From NCBI GenBank assembly GCA_022826505.1, contig JAJDUQ010000262.1, positions 1-64,000 of the forward strand: 64,000 nt of DNA, written 5' to 3'. Made by a program: the position numbers and the translations under genes. The stretch comes from Gammaproteobacteria bacterium. GTDB taxonomy: Bacteria > Pseudomonadota > Gammaproteobacteria > HK1. Positions 54,212 to 63,234 of the stretch are shown here, piece by piece; within the stretch, counting starts at the first letter, position 1; each line of letters starts with the position of its first letter. A model generated the notes under the pieces. The model did no database searches. It saw nothing but the letters and a program-made list of their open reading frames with translations, and was not told the origin of the DNA.

Positions 54212-54523
54212 ATGGCGCGCTGGTACCGATACGTCGAAGAGGCTGAATGGGCGGACGTTGTCGAGTGCGGTGGGTTGCGGCCGGGTTCCAACAGTTGCGG
54301 CTCCGGCAAGTGGCTCGCCGCAACGGAAACAGCCGCGTGGCATTGGGGAGAGGCGCTGGACGCCCGGTTTCCGGCGCGGGTGGTTGTCCTGGAACTGGAT
54401 GCCGGAATTGTCGAGCGAGCGTCTCACGTGGACAATCTCGATGGCATCGGGCGTGCAGCCTATGTCGAAGGAGAAGACTTGACACGGATTCGCATCGTCG
54501 AAGTGGTGGAGTACACGTCATGA
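54212..54523 (+). CDS. Small unrecognised protein, ADP-ribosyltransferase-like features
   Basis: The protein has 103 residues starting MARWYRYVEEAEWADVVECG. I do not recognise the family with certainty. A central GKWLAATETAAWHWGEAL, an early WYRY and a late YVEGEDLTRIRIVEV recall small ADP-ribosyltransferase-fold toxins (an early R/Y, a middle aromatic-Ser/Thr block, a late Glu). Its stop overlaps the next start by four bases (ATGA), as in toxin-antitoxin pairs. It opens the defence island. Function is inference only. Confidence 0.45.
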   Translation: MARWYRYVEEAEWADVVECGGLRPGSNSCGSGKWLAATETAAWHWGEALDARFPARVVVLELDAGIVERASHVDNLDGIGRAAYVEGEDLTRIRIVEVVEYTS

Positions 54524-54942
54524 GACGTACCGGACGACACGCGGTGACGGCGACCTTCGAACCTGCCGATGATCGAGTGCGCGCCGTGTTGGCGCAAGGC
54601 ACGCCACTGAGCAGTGCTGCTCGCCTGGTTGGTCGCGACGATCCAGGTCCTGTCAGTCTGTTGCTCGAAGCCTGCGGCTCGGGCGGCTACGACGGTCTCG
54701 TCCGGGCCGAGCTCCTGGTCCACCCTGAACGGACCGGCGCGTTGCTCGCAGGTGTCGAATTCGAGCTGTTGGCAGGCCGCAGGCTCTTGGGTTGCGGCAA
54801 GATCGTCCGAGAAACCGAGCGGATCGATTCGTCGATGCAGCTTGATCGTGAACGAGGGGATCAATCAACGTGCGGCGCGATTCCCGATCAGTGGACCGAC
54901 GATGCGGCATCGAGTTCCAAGGTGGAATCCGGAGGAGAAGCA
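54520..54942 (+). CDS. EF-Tu domain III-like upstream domain, open in frame into mcrB
   Basis: From ATG 54520 a frame runs for 141 codons and continues without a stop into mcrB. Residues about 65-100 (GLVRAELLVHPERTG then GVEFELLAGRRLLGCGKIV) follow the pattern of the last strands of EF-Tu domain III (VELI, then GLRFAIREGGRTVGAGVV). The preceding part is not similar to McrB. It may be a separate antitoxin or immunity protein whose stop was lost, or a true fusion giving an 873-residue McrB. The strong ribosome site before 54943 argues that McrB is also made separately. Confidence 0.4.
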
Positions 54943-57141
54943 GTGCGTGAAAGAGACGACTGGGCGCGATGGTTCCGGGAGCTTGCACGGAAGACCGCCA
55001 AAGGCGGCGAACAGTACCTGATCGACAAGGCCAAATTGGTGGCGTGGCAGAACGACGACCGGGAATCGTCAAAGACTTTCAGGTTGCTCAGCTATGGTGA
55101 CAAGAACATCGATCCCCTGTCGTTCTTCTACACTCTGGCGAGCGAAGGCGATATTTCGAAGAACCCGGAGGAGCGGATATCCCGGATGTACCGGAGCGTC
55201 GCCGAAGCCTTCGGTATGGCAAGAGAGCCTGCCTTTGACCACAGGTTCATATTTCCTACACCGCCACGGGTGAATTCTCTCTTCCACGAGCGCGGCGAAG
55301 GCAATCCCCGTTTGATCTGGAAGCTGTTCCGGGAGGCCGTGCAAGGAATCGAGTCGGTCGATCCCGATCACTTTGAAGGTGCGCTCGAAGTGGGCAATGT
55401 CGCGACCCGAAAGCTCACTCAAGCTCTCTTTCTCGTCAATCCCGAGGATTTCCTGCCCTTCGATGAGCGGGCGAAGCCTCTCAAGCTCTTTGATTCGGAT
55501 GCTCTGCCAAAGGCTTGGAAGAAAGCCATCAGTTGGAAGCACTACCGGAAATGGCTCGGCAAGGTAAGGGCTTCGTTTCCCGGATGCTGGCTCTGCGAAG
55601 CCAACCTGCTCGCCTGGTGGTTGAGTTCGGAACAGCTCTCCGTTCAAGCGAGCCGCTTCTATCAGATCAGCACGAACGTCTTCGATGACGACACGGATCG
55701 CTGGGACGAGTTCGACTCGAACAATTGTGTCTACACCGGAGGAACCGGCCAGAAAAACGCATATCCCCTTGCTGACCCGAAAGCCGGGGACGTCATCCTC
55801 ACAAGATTCGGCCGGAGGGAAGGCCGTGGTATCGGGGTAGTCCATCGGAACGACTACCAGAACGGGTTCCACGAGGATCGTCGGCTGCATGTGGTGTGGC
55901 TGAACAAGACGCCCGCGGCGCTGTCGGGGGACACCCCTATCATGGGTTTCTCTCACGCAGGAGAGCCGACGGTCACCGCATTTCGCCAAGCCCCGGAGTA
56001 CGCTCCGACCTTCGCGCTGGTCGAGCGGTTGAGAGATCGCGCGGCCCCACACAAGGGTCCGTCTCCCGACGTCAACCCGGCAGACACCGAGCGTTCGTCC
56101 GTCAGCACGGAAGAGACCGTGTCTCCGACGAGTCTCAAGGCGGAGCCGATGCCTCCATTCAATCGAATCCTCTTCGGTCCGCCGGGAACCGGCAAGACAT
56201 GGAGAGCAACAGCCCTCGCCGTCTCGATCGTCGACGGGAAGGCCGAGCGCGAGGACGTCGACCGGGACAGGTTCAGCCAGCTCCGATTCAATCCACGCTC
56301 CGGTGACGGGCAGGTCGCGATGGTGACCTTTCACCAGAACATCGCGTACGAGGACTTCATCGAAGGCATCCGGCCGGTGCTCAGGAAAGGCCGTCTCGCC
56401 TACAAGCTGCGCGCCGGGATGTTCAAGCGCATCGCGAAGGCCGCGAAGAAGAGCCCGGACAAGCGGTTCGTCCTCATCATCGACGAGATCAACCGGGGCA
56501 ACATCGCGAAGATCTTCGGCGAGCTGATCACGCTCATCGAGGACTCCCGGCGTCTGGGCCAACCCGACGCGACCCAGGTCACGCTGCCGTATTCGCGCAA
56601 GGAGTTCGGCGTCCCGGACAATCTCTACATCGTGGGCACGATGAATACCGCGGACCGCTCCATCCAGTTGCTCGACACCGCGCTCCGGCGGCGCTTCACG
56701 TTCATCGAGGTCATGCCGGACCCGAGGCACCGCCTCGTCAGCGGGGACGCCGGCGGCGTCGATTGCCGGGAGATGCTCGCGGTCATGAACGAGCGCATCG
56801 CGGCTCTGCTCGACCGGGAGCACCAGATCGGACACACCTATCTTCTGGAGGTGGACGACATCCGGAAGCTCTCGGACACGTTCCGGAACCGGATCTTTCC
56901 GCTGCTCCAGGAGTACTTCTTCGACGACTGGGCAAATATGCGAGCGGTCTTGGGCAACAACGCCTTCGTCACGGGGAAGAAGGTCGATATCCGGTCCGAG
57001 GAGCGCGAGCGGGTGGACGAAGATCGAGCCATCTACGAGCGGCTGCCTGACGACGATCGACGGTGGGAGGATCCCGGAGAGTACCGCAGGATCTACGAGG
57101 ACGAGACCGGCGGGGGGCCGGAGACACCGGAAGACACCTGA
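54943..57141 (+). CDS. mcrB: McrB-type AAA+ GTPase of a type IV restriction system
   Basis: The protein has 732 residues from GTG 54943 with GGAGGAG five bases upstream. Residues 1-280 form a helical N-terminal domain. About 285-360 is a small beta-rich domain (FGRREGRGIGVVHRNDYQN then LHVVWLNKTP) that probably reads DNA. The AAA+ core follows: Walker A FGPPGTGKTW near 411, Walker B IIDEINRGNIAKIFGEL near 510, and the McrB signature GTMNTADRS with the DTALRRRF arginine region. McrB translocates on modified DNA and drives McrC cleavage. The stop overlaps mcrC by one base. A decayed copy lies at 4016-4690. Confidence 0.88.
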   Translation: MRERDDWARWFRELARKTAKGGEQYLIDKAKLVAWQNDDRESSKTFRLLSYGDKNIDPLSFFYTLASEGDISKNPEERISRMYRSVAEAFGMAREPAFDHRFIFPTPPRVNSLFHERGEGNPRLIWKLFREAVQGIESVDPDHFEGALEVGNVATRKLTQALFLVNPEDFLPFDERAKPLKLFDSDALPKAWKKAISWKHYRKWLGKVRASFPGCWLCEANLLAWWLSSEQLSVQASRFYQISTNVFDDDTDRWDEFDSNNCVYTGGTGQKNAYPLADPKAGDVILTRFGRREGRGIGVVHRNDYQNGFHEDRRLHVVWLNKTPAALSGDTPIMGFSHAGEPTVTAFRQAPEYAPTFALVERLRDRAAPHKGPSPDVNPADTERSSVSTEETVSPTSLKAEPMPPFNRILFGPPGTGKTWRATALAVSIVDGKAEREDVDRDRFSQLRFNPRSGDGQVAMVTFHQNIAYEDFIEGIRPVLRKGRLAYKLRAGMFKRIAKAAKKSPDKRFVLIIDEINRGNIAKIFGELITLIEDSRRLGQPDATQVTLPYSRKEFGVPDNLYIVGTMNTADRSIQLLDTALRRRFTFIEVMPDPRHRLVSGDAGGVDCREMLAVMNERIAALLDREHQIGHTYLLEVDDIRKLSDTFRNRIFPLLQEYFFDDWANMRAVLGNNAFVTGKKVDIRSEERERVDEDRAIYERLPDDDRRWEDPGEYRRIYEDETGGGPETPEDT

Positions 57142-58415
57142 TGCGCGGCGTCGTCACGGTCCGGGAGCACGAGAAGCTCGCGGTCCGTCCGGAGCTGACC
57201 AAGGAGGATGCGGCCGATCTCGAGGAGGCGGTCGCAAGAGGCGCGCTCAAGCACCGGGCCGGCGACCTCGCCGCGAGCAAGTATGTCGGCGTCGTCACCA
57301 CGAGGCGCGGCGTGGTGGTGGAGATCCTCCCCAAGATTGACCTCGGCGGCGAATCCGACCCCGAGCACGAGCGGACCCGGCAGGTGTTCCTGCGAATGCT
57401 GCGCTGCTCCCGTCGGCTGCCGGTGGAATTGCCCGAAAGCGGAATTCGCGCCATGCGCCGGTTCCCGATGCTCGAGATCTTCGTCCGCCAGTTTCTCCTC
57501 GACCTGGGGACCCTCGCTCGCGCCGGTCTCGCCCGGCGCTACGTCCCGGTGGAGGAGAGCCTTCCGTTCCTGCGGGGACGAATCCTCTTTCACGAACAGT
57601 TGCGCCGGAATGTGGCTGACCAAGCTCGGTTCCACGTCGCGCACGACGAGCTGAGCGTCAACCGGCCCGCCAATCGGCTGATCCACAGCGCGCTCGCGAG
57701 GCTCGCACCCGGGGTGCGGAGCGGCGAGAACCGGCAGCTTCTCCGTGAGCTCAAGGCGGCGTTCGTGGGTGCGGGTGTTCCTCAAGCGGCGGATCTGCAC
57801 GCCGACTGGCGAAAGCACCACGTCGACCGTTCCATGCGGCACTACCAGCCGGTGCTGCAATGGGTTGGCCTGTTCCTGTTCGACCGGGGGCTGGCCACGT
57901 TCTCCGGGCGACACGTGAACCTGTCGCTGCTCTTCAACATGGAGCAGGTGTTCCAAGATTTCGTGACCTGGAGCTTCCGCCGGTTTCAGAACCGATACGA
58001 AGTGGCCGCCGAGAGTCCGCGGAGATATCTCACAACAAAGAACGGCGAAGACGGAAGGAACGACGAATACGCATTCATGATGGAGCCCGACGTCTCGCTC
58101 AAGGAAGGCGAGCGGGTCGTGTTCGTCCTGGACGCAAAATGGAAGGAAATCAGTGCACGCAGCGGTGCACCGAAGCACGGCATCGATCAGCGGGACATGT
58201 ATCAGCTCTACGCCTACGGCAAACGCTACGGTTGCCGTGCGGTGGCGCTGGTCTACCCGCAAACCGGCGCTTTCGAGACCGAGCTGCGCTACCGCTTCTT
58301 CGACGGCCTGCCCCTGATCTGCCTCCCCTTCGACGTATCGAACCCTGACGGCCCCAAGGACAGCGTGCAACGGTCGATTCGGGCGCTCTCGAGGATCTGC
58401 CGGCCGCGCGAATGA
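57141..58415 (+). CDS. mcrC: McrC-type nuclease subunit
   Basis: The protein has 424 residues from ATG 57141. The N-terminal McrB-contacting half (KYVGVVTTRRGVVVEILPKI) leads to a C-terminal PD-(D/E)XK nuclease with D in MMEPDVSL (about residue 316) and DAKWK (about 330), then MYQLYAYGKRYGC. With McrB it forms the McrBC complex that cleaves DNA carrying modified cytosines. Translation is coupled to mcrB. Confidence 0.9.
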   Translation: MRGVVTVREHEKLAVRPELTKEDAADLEEAVARGALKHRAGDLAASKYVGVVTTRRGVVVEILPKIDLGGESDPEHERTRQVFLRMLRCSRRLPVELPESGIRAMRRFPMLEIFVRQFLLDLGTLARAGLARRYVPVEESLPFLRGRILFHEQLRRNVADQARFHVAHDELSVNRPANRLIHSALARLAPGVRSGENRQLLRELKAAFVGAGVPQAADLHADWRKHHVDRSMRHYQPVLQWVGLFLFDRGLATFSGRHVNLSLLFNMEQVFQDFVTWSFRRFQNRYEVAAESPRRYLTTKNGEDGRNDEYAFMMEPDVSLKEGERVVFVLDAKWKEISARSGAPKHGIDQRDMYQLYAYGKRYGCRAVALVYPQTGAFETELRYRFFDGLPLICLPFDVSNPDGPKDSVQRSIRALSRICRPRE

Positions 58416-58716
58416 ACCAGAGCGGAGACGCCTTCGTTCAACCGTGCTCGGATGCCGAGTCGCTCGTATTGCGGTGAATGCTCGCTCCGGCCCTATCGCA
58501 TGACTGGCCGTGGCGCAAGGTGAGTCGATGGACCGACACAAGCCATCCATCGGCATCCGAATCTTCGGTAGGAAAGGACAGGCGAATCCATATCAGCGGG
58601 ACGTTTGGTATCAACGGCGAACAAAGGGAACTCGATGACGGGTTGACTCCGAGCCCGACCATCCACCGGAGCCCGATCTCCGAGTGGCGCTCGCGAGAAG
58701 CTCGCGACGAGGGCCG
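58416..58716. other. Non-coding stretch between convergent defence genes
   Basis: These 301 bases separate the McrC stop and the stop of the 612-residue gene. There is no credible frame. GAGATC-containing short dyads (e.g. GCTCGCGAGAAGCTCGCGA near 58687) may terminate either transcript, but no T-run is present. Confidence 0.35.
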
Positions 58717-60555
58717 CTATCGGATTCCGGGATGGAGGAAGGACGATCCGTCTGGATCCGGTGGCACCAATCTGTTCCCGATCTTTCGCCAGCCAGGGAA
58801 CTCTCGAGCGGCACGGAGAGCTTCGGCGGCCGTAGCGTACTCCTTGCCGGTGCAATCAAATCCCGCACAAGCGCGGCACCCGTCGCACACCAGCCGGACG
58901 CTCTCACAGGGGCAGCTCTTGCAGGCGCCGTCTTCGGCCGGTTGTTCGCTGTCACCTTCGCTGACCTCACCAAGGAAAATCGGCCATTTGCCACAGTTTC
59001 CGCAGTAAGCGAGGACCGTGCGCCACCGTCCCTCAACCAGCGCCTGCAATACGCCGGCGCCTCTGAGTCGGTATTCGGAAACCGTCGCCAGGAGACGACG
59101 ATTCGATTGGATCATCTGGCTCAGCGTATGGATCAAGTGCCAGATGTACATGCGAGGGTCGAACAGGGCGAGCGGAAACCCCTTCTCCTTCGACGAGCGC
59201 GCCGACGAGCGAGCCGTCGTTGCCCGATCAGGGAATATCTGCTCGATCAGATCGTCCCGAGCCCGCGGTTCTTCCATGTGAGAGAGCAAGTAGGTCAAAA
59301 CGAACCAGAACAGAGTGCGCCGAGAGACGCCAAAGTGCTGGAAGAAGCGATGCACGGGCCCGGTGATCCGCGTGTCCAATGGACGGTTCGGGAGGGATCG
59401 TATCCTTGAGGCCGCAAGGGCCAGAATCCATGGCGCGACCTCGATGTTGAGGCCATCGCAAATCTTCAGCCAACGCCGAAGGACATCATCCCAATCAGGC
59501 ATTGAGGCATAGTGGCGCTTCGGGTATTCGAACAGCCAGCCGGGCACAAACGTTGACCAGTCGCCGAACTCCACCGAGATATTCTGGTCGCATGAGTAGC
59601 TGGAGACTTGGTCTCTGAAGCAAGCCAAATCCGAGTGTTCAAGCTCGCCGGTGATCGTTGAGACACCCGGATCCCCATCCTCCATGGAAACGACACCGAC
59701 GATCGGCACCTCCCTGGTCCGGTGTTGCTTGTGTTCCTTCCAATGATGCTCGCCGAATCGGTCGGGCCGCGAGCATCGAACGTTCTTGACGTCAAGGGGC
59801 CGATCATCAGCTCTGATGTCATGCGTCTTCCAGTCCTCCAGGGCGCCTTCCCGCAGTTGCTGGATCGAGACATCTTCAACTTGGTATCCCAAGCTGCTGT
59901 AGTACGCGAGCGAAGCCTTTTCGGCGCGCCGCGCCGACTCGAGCCTGTTTGTCTCTTCATCCAGCTTGCGTTTCGGATCACGCCGCCAATCCGACACCAG
60001 TCGCTGATCCGCAGCGTCCAGTTCGCAACCGAAACACACTCGGGGAGTAGCTGCGCGAAGTCTGGCAACAACCTTGTCGGGCATGGAACGCCATGCGACG
60101 GCCATGCGAAGCTCAAGCCCCTTCAGATGAGATCGGCGACGCTGGATGCTCGCAAGCGCTGTCGAGTGGTTGCGACGTGCCAGTCCCCTGAGCTGCGTGC
60201 GGGCCGACCCCATCGCTGCTTCGGCGGCAAGCCGAAGCTTCCGCGCCTGGATGGCCAAGCGATGCTTCCGGAACAGAACCAGCCTCTTTGAAAGCAAACG
60301 GCGTACCACGTCCGGTTGGACTCCGTTTCGGTGCGCAGCGTCGAGGAGGTGTTGCTCGATTCGCTCCACTTCAACACCGGGGTTCCCAATGAGGGTGTCG
60401 ATTTCCGTCACGAGCGGCTCCAGTTCACCCGACCGCAAGGACACCCAGTTGGGGCGGAAGCCCAGTCTGCGTAACAGCAGCTTCTCGACGATCGCCGGTG
60501 CGGCGTGCACGGTGCCCCGAGGTCGACGCCGCCCTACTCTTGGACGATGGGCCAT
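58717..60555 (-). CDS. Unrecognised 612-residue protein: PD-(D/E)XK-like motif plus Cys-rich C-terminus
   Basis: I do not recognise a named family. Residues 1-200 are helical and Arg-rich. At 212-257, EKASLAYYSSLGYQVEDVS leads into DWKTHDIRADDRPLDVKNVR, with D246 and D255-V-K257 spaced like a D...DxK active site of the PD-(D/E)XK superfamily. Residues about 340-500 are helical with many aromatics. The C-terminus has nine Cys at 518-568 (YCGNCG, CKSCPC, CDGCRAC, DC), consistent with two zinc ribbons for nucleic-acid contact. It converges on mcrBC and precedes a Septu-like pair. A restriction-type defence nuclease is the best guess. Confidence 0.55.
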   Translation of the reverse strand: MAHRPRVGRRRPRGTVHAAPAIVEKLLLRRLGFRPNWVSLRSGELEPLVTEIDTLIGNPGVEVERIEQHLLDAAHRNGVQPDVVRRLLSKRLVLFRKHRLAIQARKLRLAAEAAMGSARTQLRGLARRNHSTALASIQRRRSHLKGLELRMAVAWRSMPDKVVARLRAATPRVCFGCELDAADQRLVSDWRRDPKRKLDEETNRLESARRAEKASLAYYSSLGYQVEDVSIQQLREGALEDWKTHDIRADDRPLDVKNVRCSRPDRFGEHHWKEHKQHRTREVPIVGVVSMEDGDPGVSTITGELEHSDLACFRDQVSSYSCDQNISVEFGDWSTFVPGWLFEYPKRHYASMPDWDDVLRRWLKICDGLNIEVAPWILALAASRIRSLPNRPLDTRITGPVHRFFQHFGVSRRTLFWFVLTYLLSHMEEPRARDDLIEQIFPDRATTARSSARSSKEKGFPLALFDPRMYIWHLIHTLSQMIQSNRRLLATVSEYRLRGAGVLQALVEGRWRTVLAYCGNCGKWPIFLGEVSEGDSEQPAEDGACKSCPCESVRLVCDGCRACAGFDCTGKEYATAAEALRAAREFPGWRKIGNRLVPPDPDGSSFLHPGIR

Positions 60556-60755
60556 TGGGACATTCTACGAGACGAGACGAGCTCGACCTGGATGGCGCCA
60601 CCCGCACGCTGCCTGCCGAGCGCATGAAGGCGAGCCACGAGCACCGGGCGCCGCTTTCCGACGGGGCGCGTCCTCGCGAAGCGGCCCGCACGCCTACGCA
60701 GAATCGACAGGTTACGCGGGTTGAACAAAATCATGCCAACGGGAGCCATGCCGGC
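60556..60755. other. 5' region of the 612-residue gene
   Basis: These 200 bases are upstream of the minus-strand gene. They contain a short GACGAGACGAG repeat near 60566-60577 and no clear promoter. Confidence 0.35.
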
Positions 60756-60935
60756 ATGCAGGATCGATACATATGGGGACATCGACGACTTCGCCAAGTA
60801 TGTCCTGCTGAGGGAGGTGTCGGCCGGGAAGAGGCTCGGTGTCGCCTGATACCCGCACCCAGACCAAGTCTCCTCGGCGGCGGTCGTAACACGAGATATC
60901 TCAACCAACCTGTCGAGTGGTTCAGCCTCTCGTCT
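60756..60935 (+). pseudogene. Remnant of a conserved hypothetical protein (MQNRYVGDIGD family)
   Basis: MQDRY at 60756 is followed, after a one-base frameshift, by GDIDDFAKYVLLREV and GKRLGVA. Next comes TGA where relatives have the Trp of VxWYLxPD, and then YPHPD. This is the N-terminus of a widespread protein family starting MQNRYVGDxGDFxKYGLLR, often found near mobile and defence genes. A frameshift, a stop and loss of the rest mark it as dead. Confidence 0.65.
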
Positions 60936-60939
60936 TCCC

Positions 60940-61200
60940 CTACTCCATCGTTAACGGCGGCGCCCGCGAAACCAGGCCCCTCGCCTTCAACCTCGTCGCG
61001 ATCAACGCGTAGATCCCCGCGCGGAAAAACTTCGTCACGACGATGGCCAGCGTCGCGAACAGCAGCATGTGGGCGTAGGGACTCACGTCGCGCATGACCT
61101 CCCACATCACCACCAGCAGGATGGCACCGATGATAGGGCCGGGCAGGGTGCCGAGACCACCGACGATGGTTATGGCGAGGATGAGGCTCATCTCGATGAG
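60940..61200 (-). pseudogene. C-terminal remnant of a branched-chain amino acid ABC permease (LivM-like)
   Basis: The minus frame contains SLILAITIVGGLGTLPGPII, then WEVMRDVSPYAHMLLFATLA and FRAGIYALIATRLKARG. These match the last 85 residues of LivM-type permeases, including the GGxGTxxGP motif. The upstream 200 or more residues are replaced by the 3' end of the HNH gene. It appears to be an integration scar of the defence pair. Confidence 0.75.
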
Positions 61201-61865
61201 GAGCCGGTTCTGCGGGGCGAATCGGCCCGATGGCCTCGCTCGGCCAGCCATCCACGCGTGATGCTCGAGAAAGGGATCGTGCGCGAGCAATAGTGTGCGC
61301 GCAACTCCTCCGATTCAGCCGTCATCTCGGCGGGGTCGTCGGGAATGATCTCGGAGATGAGCCGAAGCCAGACAAGCCTCTTCCGCAGGTGATGCCACTC
61401 GTTGAGTCGGAGGTCGTCGATTGTCTGTCGCGCTTTGCGGTACCGGCCCGGGCTCAGGTCTCCCTTCGGGAGTATCTCCCCGGTCAGGGTGTCGTAGGTG
61501 AAGAACCGTTCCGGGTGGGCGGTTCGGGACCTCGCGCACGGATCGACATAGCCCGCAGTAGGCCACTTGTCGAGCTTTGCATGGTTGCAGTCGTGGCAGG
61601 CAAACAACCAGTTCGACCAGGAATAGACGAGTTCCGGGTACCGGCTCTTGGGACGGAAGTGGTCCACCTCTCCCCGGCAAAGCTCCTCGCAATAGGCGCA
61701 AAGGTCGTGAAACGCATCGGCAAGGTCTCCCGAAAACTCGCGCCACCTGGTATCGCTGGGCTTCTTGCCGGTTCCGGAACCGTAGAACCGGACCCAGCGT
61801 GGGGTATACCGAGCATGGATACGGGCCAGTTGCTCCGGCTCGGGGCCGCGATCTACCCAATGCAT
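61188..61865 (-). CDS. ptuB: HNH endonuclease, PtuB-like (Septu defence)
   Basis: The protein has 225 residues. The HNH core is clear: CAYCEE (C56, C59), GEVDHFRPKSRYPEL with H69, then WSNWLFACHDCNHAK with N85, C90, C93 and H95. Length and the position 55 bases after an AAA ATPase gene match PtuB of Septu, where the HNH protein is the effector nuclease. The C-terminal 15 residues (Arg/Ser-rich) run into the livM remnant and may be a fortuitous extension after the junction. Confidence 0.8.
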   Translation of the reverse strand: MHWVDRGPEPEQLARIHARYTPRWVRFYGSGTGKKPSDTRWREFSGDLADAFHDLCAYCEELCRGEVDHFRPKSRYPELVYSWSNWLFACHDCNHAKLDKWPTAGYVDPCARSRTAHPERFFTYDTLTGEILPKGDLSPGRYRKARQTIDDLRLNEWHHLRKRLVWLRLISEIIPDDPAEMTAESEELRAHYCSRTIPFSSITRGWLAERGHRADSPRRTGSSSR

Positions 61866-61920
61866 GCCACGCGACTCCGCATCGACATTCCCGGTTTCCG
61901 GAGCCGGACGAGTCAGAACA

Positions 61921-63234
61921 TTACCCGGCAGAACGCCTGCCTCTCGCGCGCCTCAGCTCGTCGGCGAACTGCTCCACCTGAGCGGACGTGGAACCTCGAA
62001 GAAGCTCGCTCCCGACCACGTGGCGAAGCACTTCGAGCTCATCGGATTCGTCAGTCGTCAACTTTTCCTTGTGACGCAGCTCCTCGAGGCGGGAGACGTG
62101 CGCCGCGGTAGCCATGTCGGTGGGGGTGGGCACCTCCAGGAAGTTCCGCAGGATCTCGTCCGCGCTCCACCCCGCGATGTCCGATTCGTTCGTGGACACG
62201 GAAACCTTGCCGTCCTCCCCCCGTCTCAGCAACTGCACCTGCCCCGCCTTCAGACCCGCGAGCATCAGGGGAGAGTGGGTCGAGCAGAAGATTTGCAGCT
62301 TGGGGAAATGCCGGATCAGAGTCGGAATGATGCGCCGCTGCCAGGATGGATGCAGATGAGCATCGATCTCGTCGATCACGAGAACTCCGGGCCTGTCCTC
62401 GAGGTTTGCCGGAAACCGGTAGTACTCGGCGTACCCGATCGTCAGGTGGGCGAAACACTGGATGACCGATTGAGTCCCCTGGCTCAATACGTCGAGGGGC
62501 ACGACGCCGGAGGGGGTGGCAACCTGGGGGAAGAGCCCTCGCTCGTCTTCTCCCACTCCCGCAAAACGCACCGGAAATCCTTCGGTCACCTCGGAGACCA
62601 TTGAAATGATCTTGTGAATCACGTTCCTGATCTCGGGCCGATCCTGCCGATAGGCGGCGTAGTCGAGGTCGACGATCTTCTGCACGATTTCCTTGTCGTC
62701 GACCCACGACGAATCGCTCACGGCCAAATCCCTGCGTCGCTTCAATTCCGGATGTTGCGAGTTCATCATCCGCCGAACACCGTCGCGCACGCCTTCGAAA
62801 CCAAGTCTTCGCAACTCCGCGGGATGTGCCCGGGCCACCCTCTTCGCAATTTCCTCGGTACGCGATTCGAGGTCCTGATTCGAAGAGGGTCCGGATGCTC
62901 GGAAGTCCGTCACGGCTCGTTGTGCAGGCAGGAAGCAGGTATGCCCTATGGCTTCGTAAGTCGCCACCATCGCTCTGAGATCAGACGGCAGGTCTCCGCC
63001 AATCGATTCCACCTTTGTTCCGGAAGAGTAGTGGAGCTTCCATTTCGGGCGCTTTGATCGATACAGCTTGTCCGGAACCGTGAAGGGATAGACCAACAGT
63101 TCCCCGAGCATCAACAGCACCGCCGTCTTCCCGGCGTTGTTGGGCCCGGTGAAGACGTTCACCTGACGGTCGAACTCGAACTCGATCTCGTCGAACGGGC
63201 CGATATCGGTGAAGTACAGGCTGGCTATCGGCAT
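61921..63234 (-). CDS. ptuA: AAA/SMC-like ATPase, PtuA-like (Septu defence)
   Basis: The protein has 437 residues. Walker A is TGPNNAGKTAV at 29-39. A coiled helical insert follows, then the ABC-type signature LSQGTQSVIQCFAHL near 250, and Walker B GVLVIDEIDAHLHPSWQRR with STHSPLML. These AAA15/AAA21 (RecF/SMC-like) ATPases serve as PtuA in Septu and as sensors in several other systems. The following HNH gene on the same strand supports a PtuAB pair. No reverse transcriptase or ncRNA of a retron version is visible. Confidence 0.82.
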   Translation of the reverse strand: MPIASLYFTDIGPFDEIEFEFDRQVNVFTGPNNAGKTAVLLMLGELLVYPFTVPDKLYRSKRPKWKLHYSSGTKVESIGGDLPSDLRAMVATYEAIGHTCFLPAQRAVTDFRASGPSSNQDLESRTEEIAKRVARAHPAELRRLGFEGVRDGVRRMMNSQHPELKRRRDLAVSDSSWVDDKEIVQKIVDLDYAAYRQDRPEIRNVIHKIISMVSEVTEGFPVRFAGVGEDERGLFPQVATPSGVVPLDVLSQGTQSVIQCFAHLTIGYAEYYRFPANLEDRPGVLVIDEIDAHLHPSWQRRIIPTLIRHFPKLQIFCSTHSPLMLAGLKAGQVQLLRRGEDGKVSVSTNESDIAGWSADEILRNFLEVPTPTDMATAAHVSRLEELRHKEKLTTDESDELEVLRHVVGSELLRGSTSAQVEQFADELRRARGRRSAG

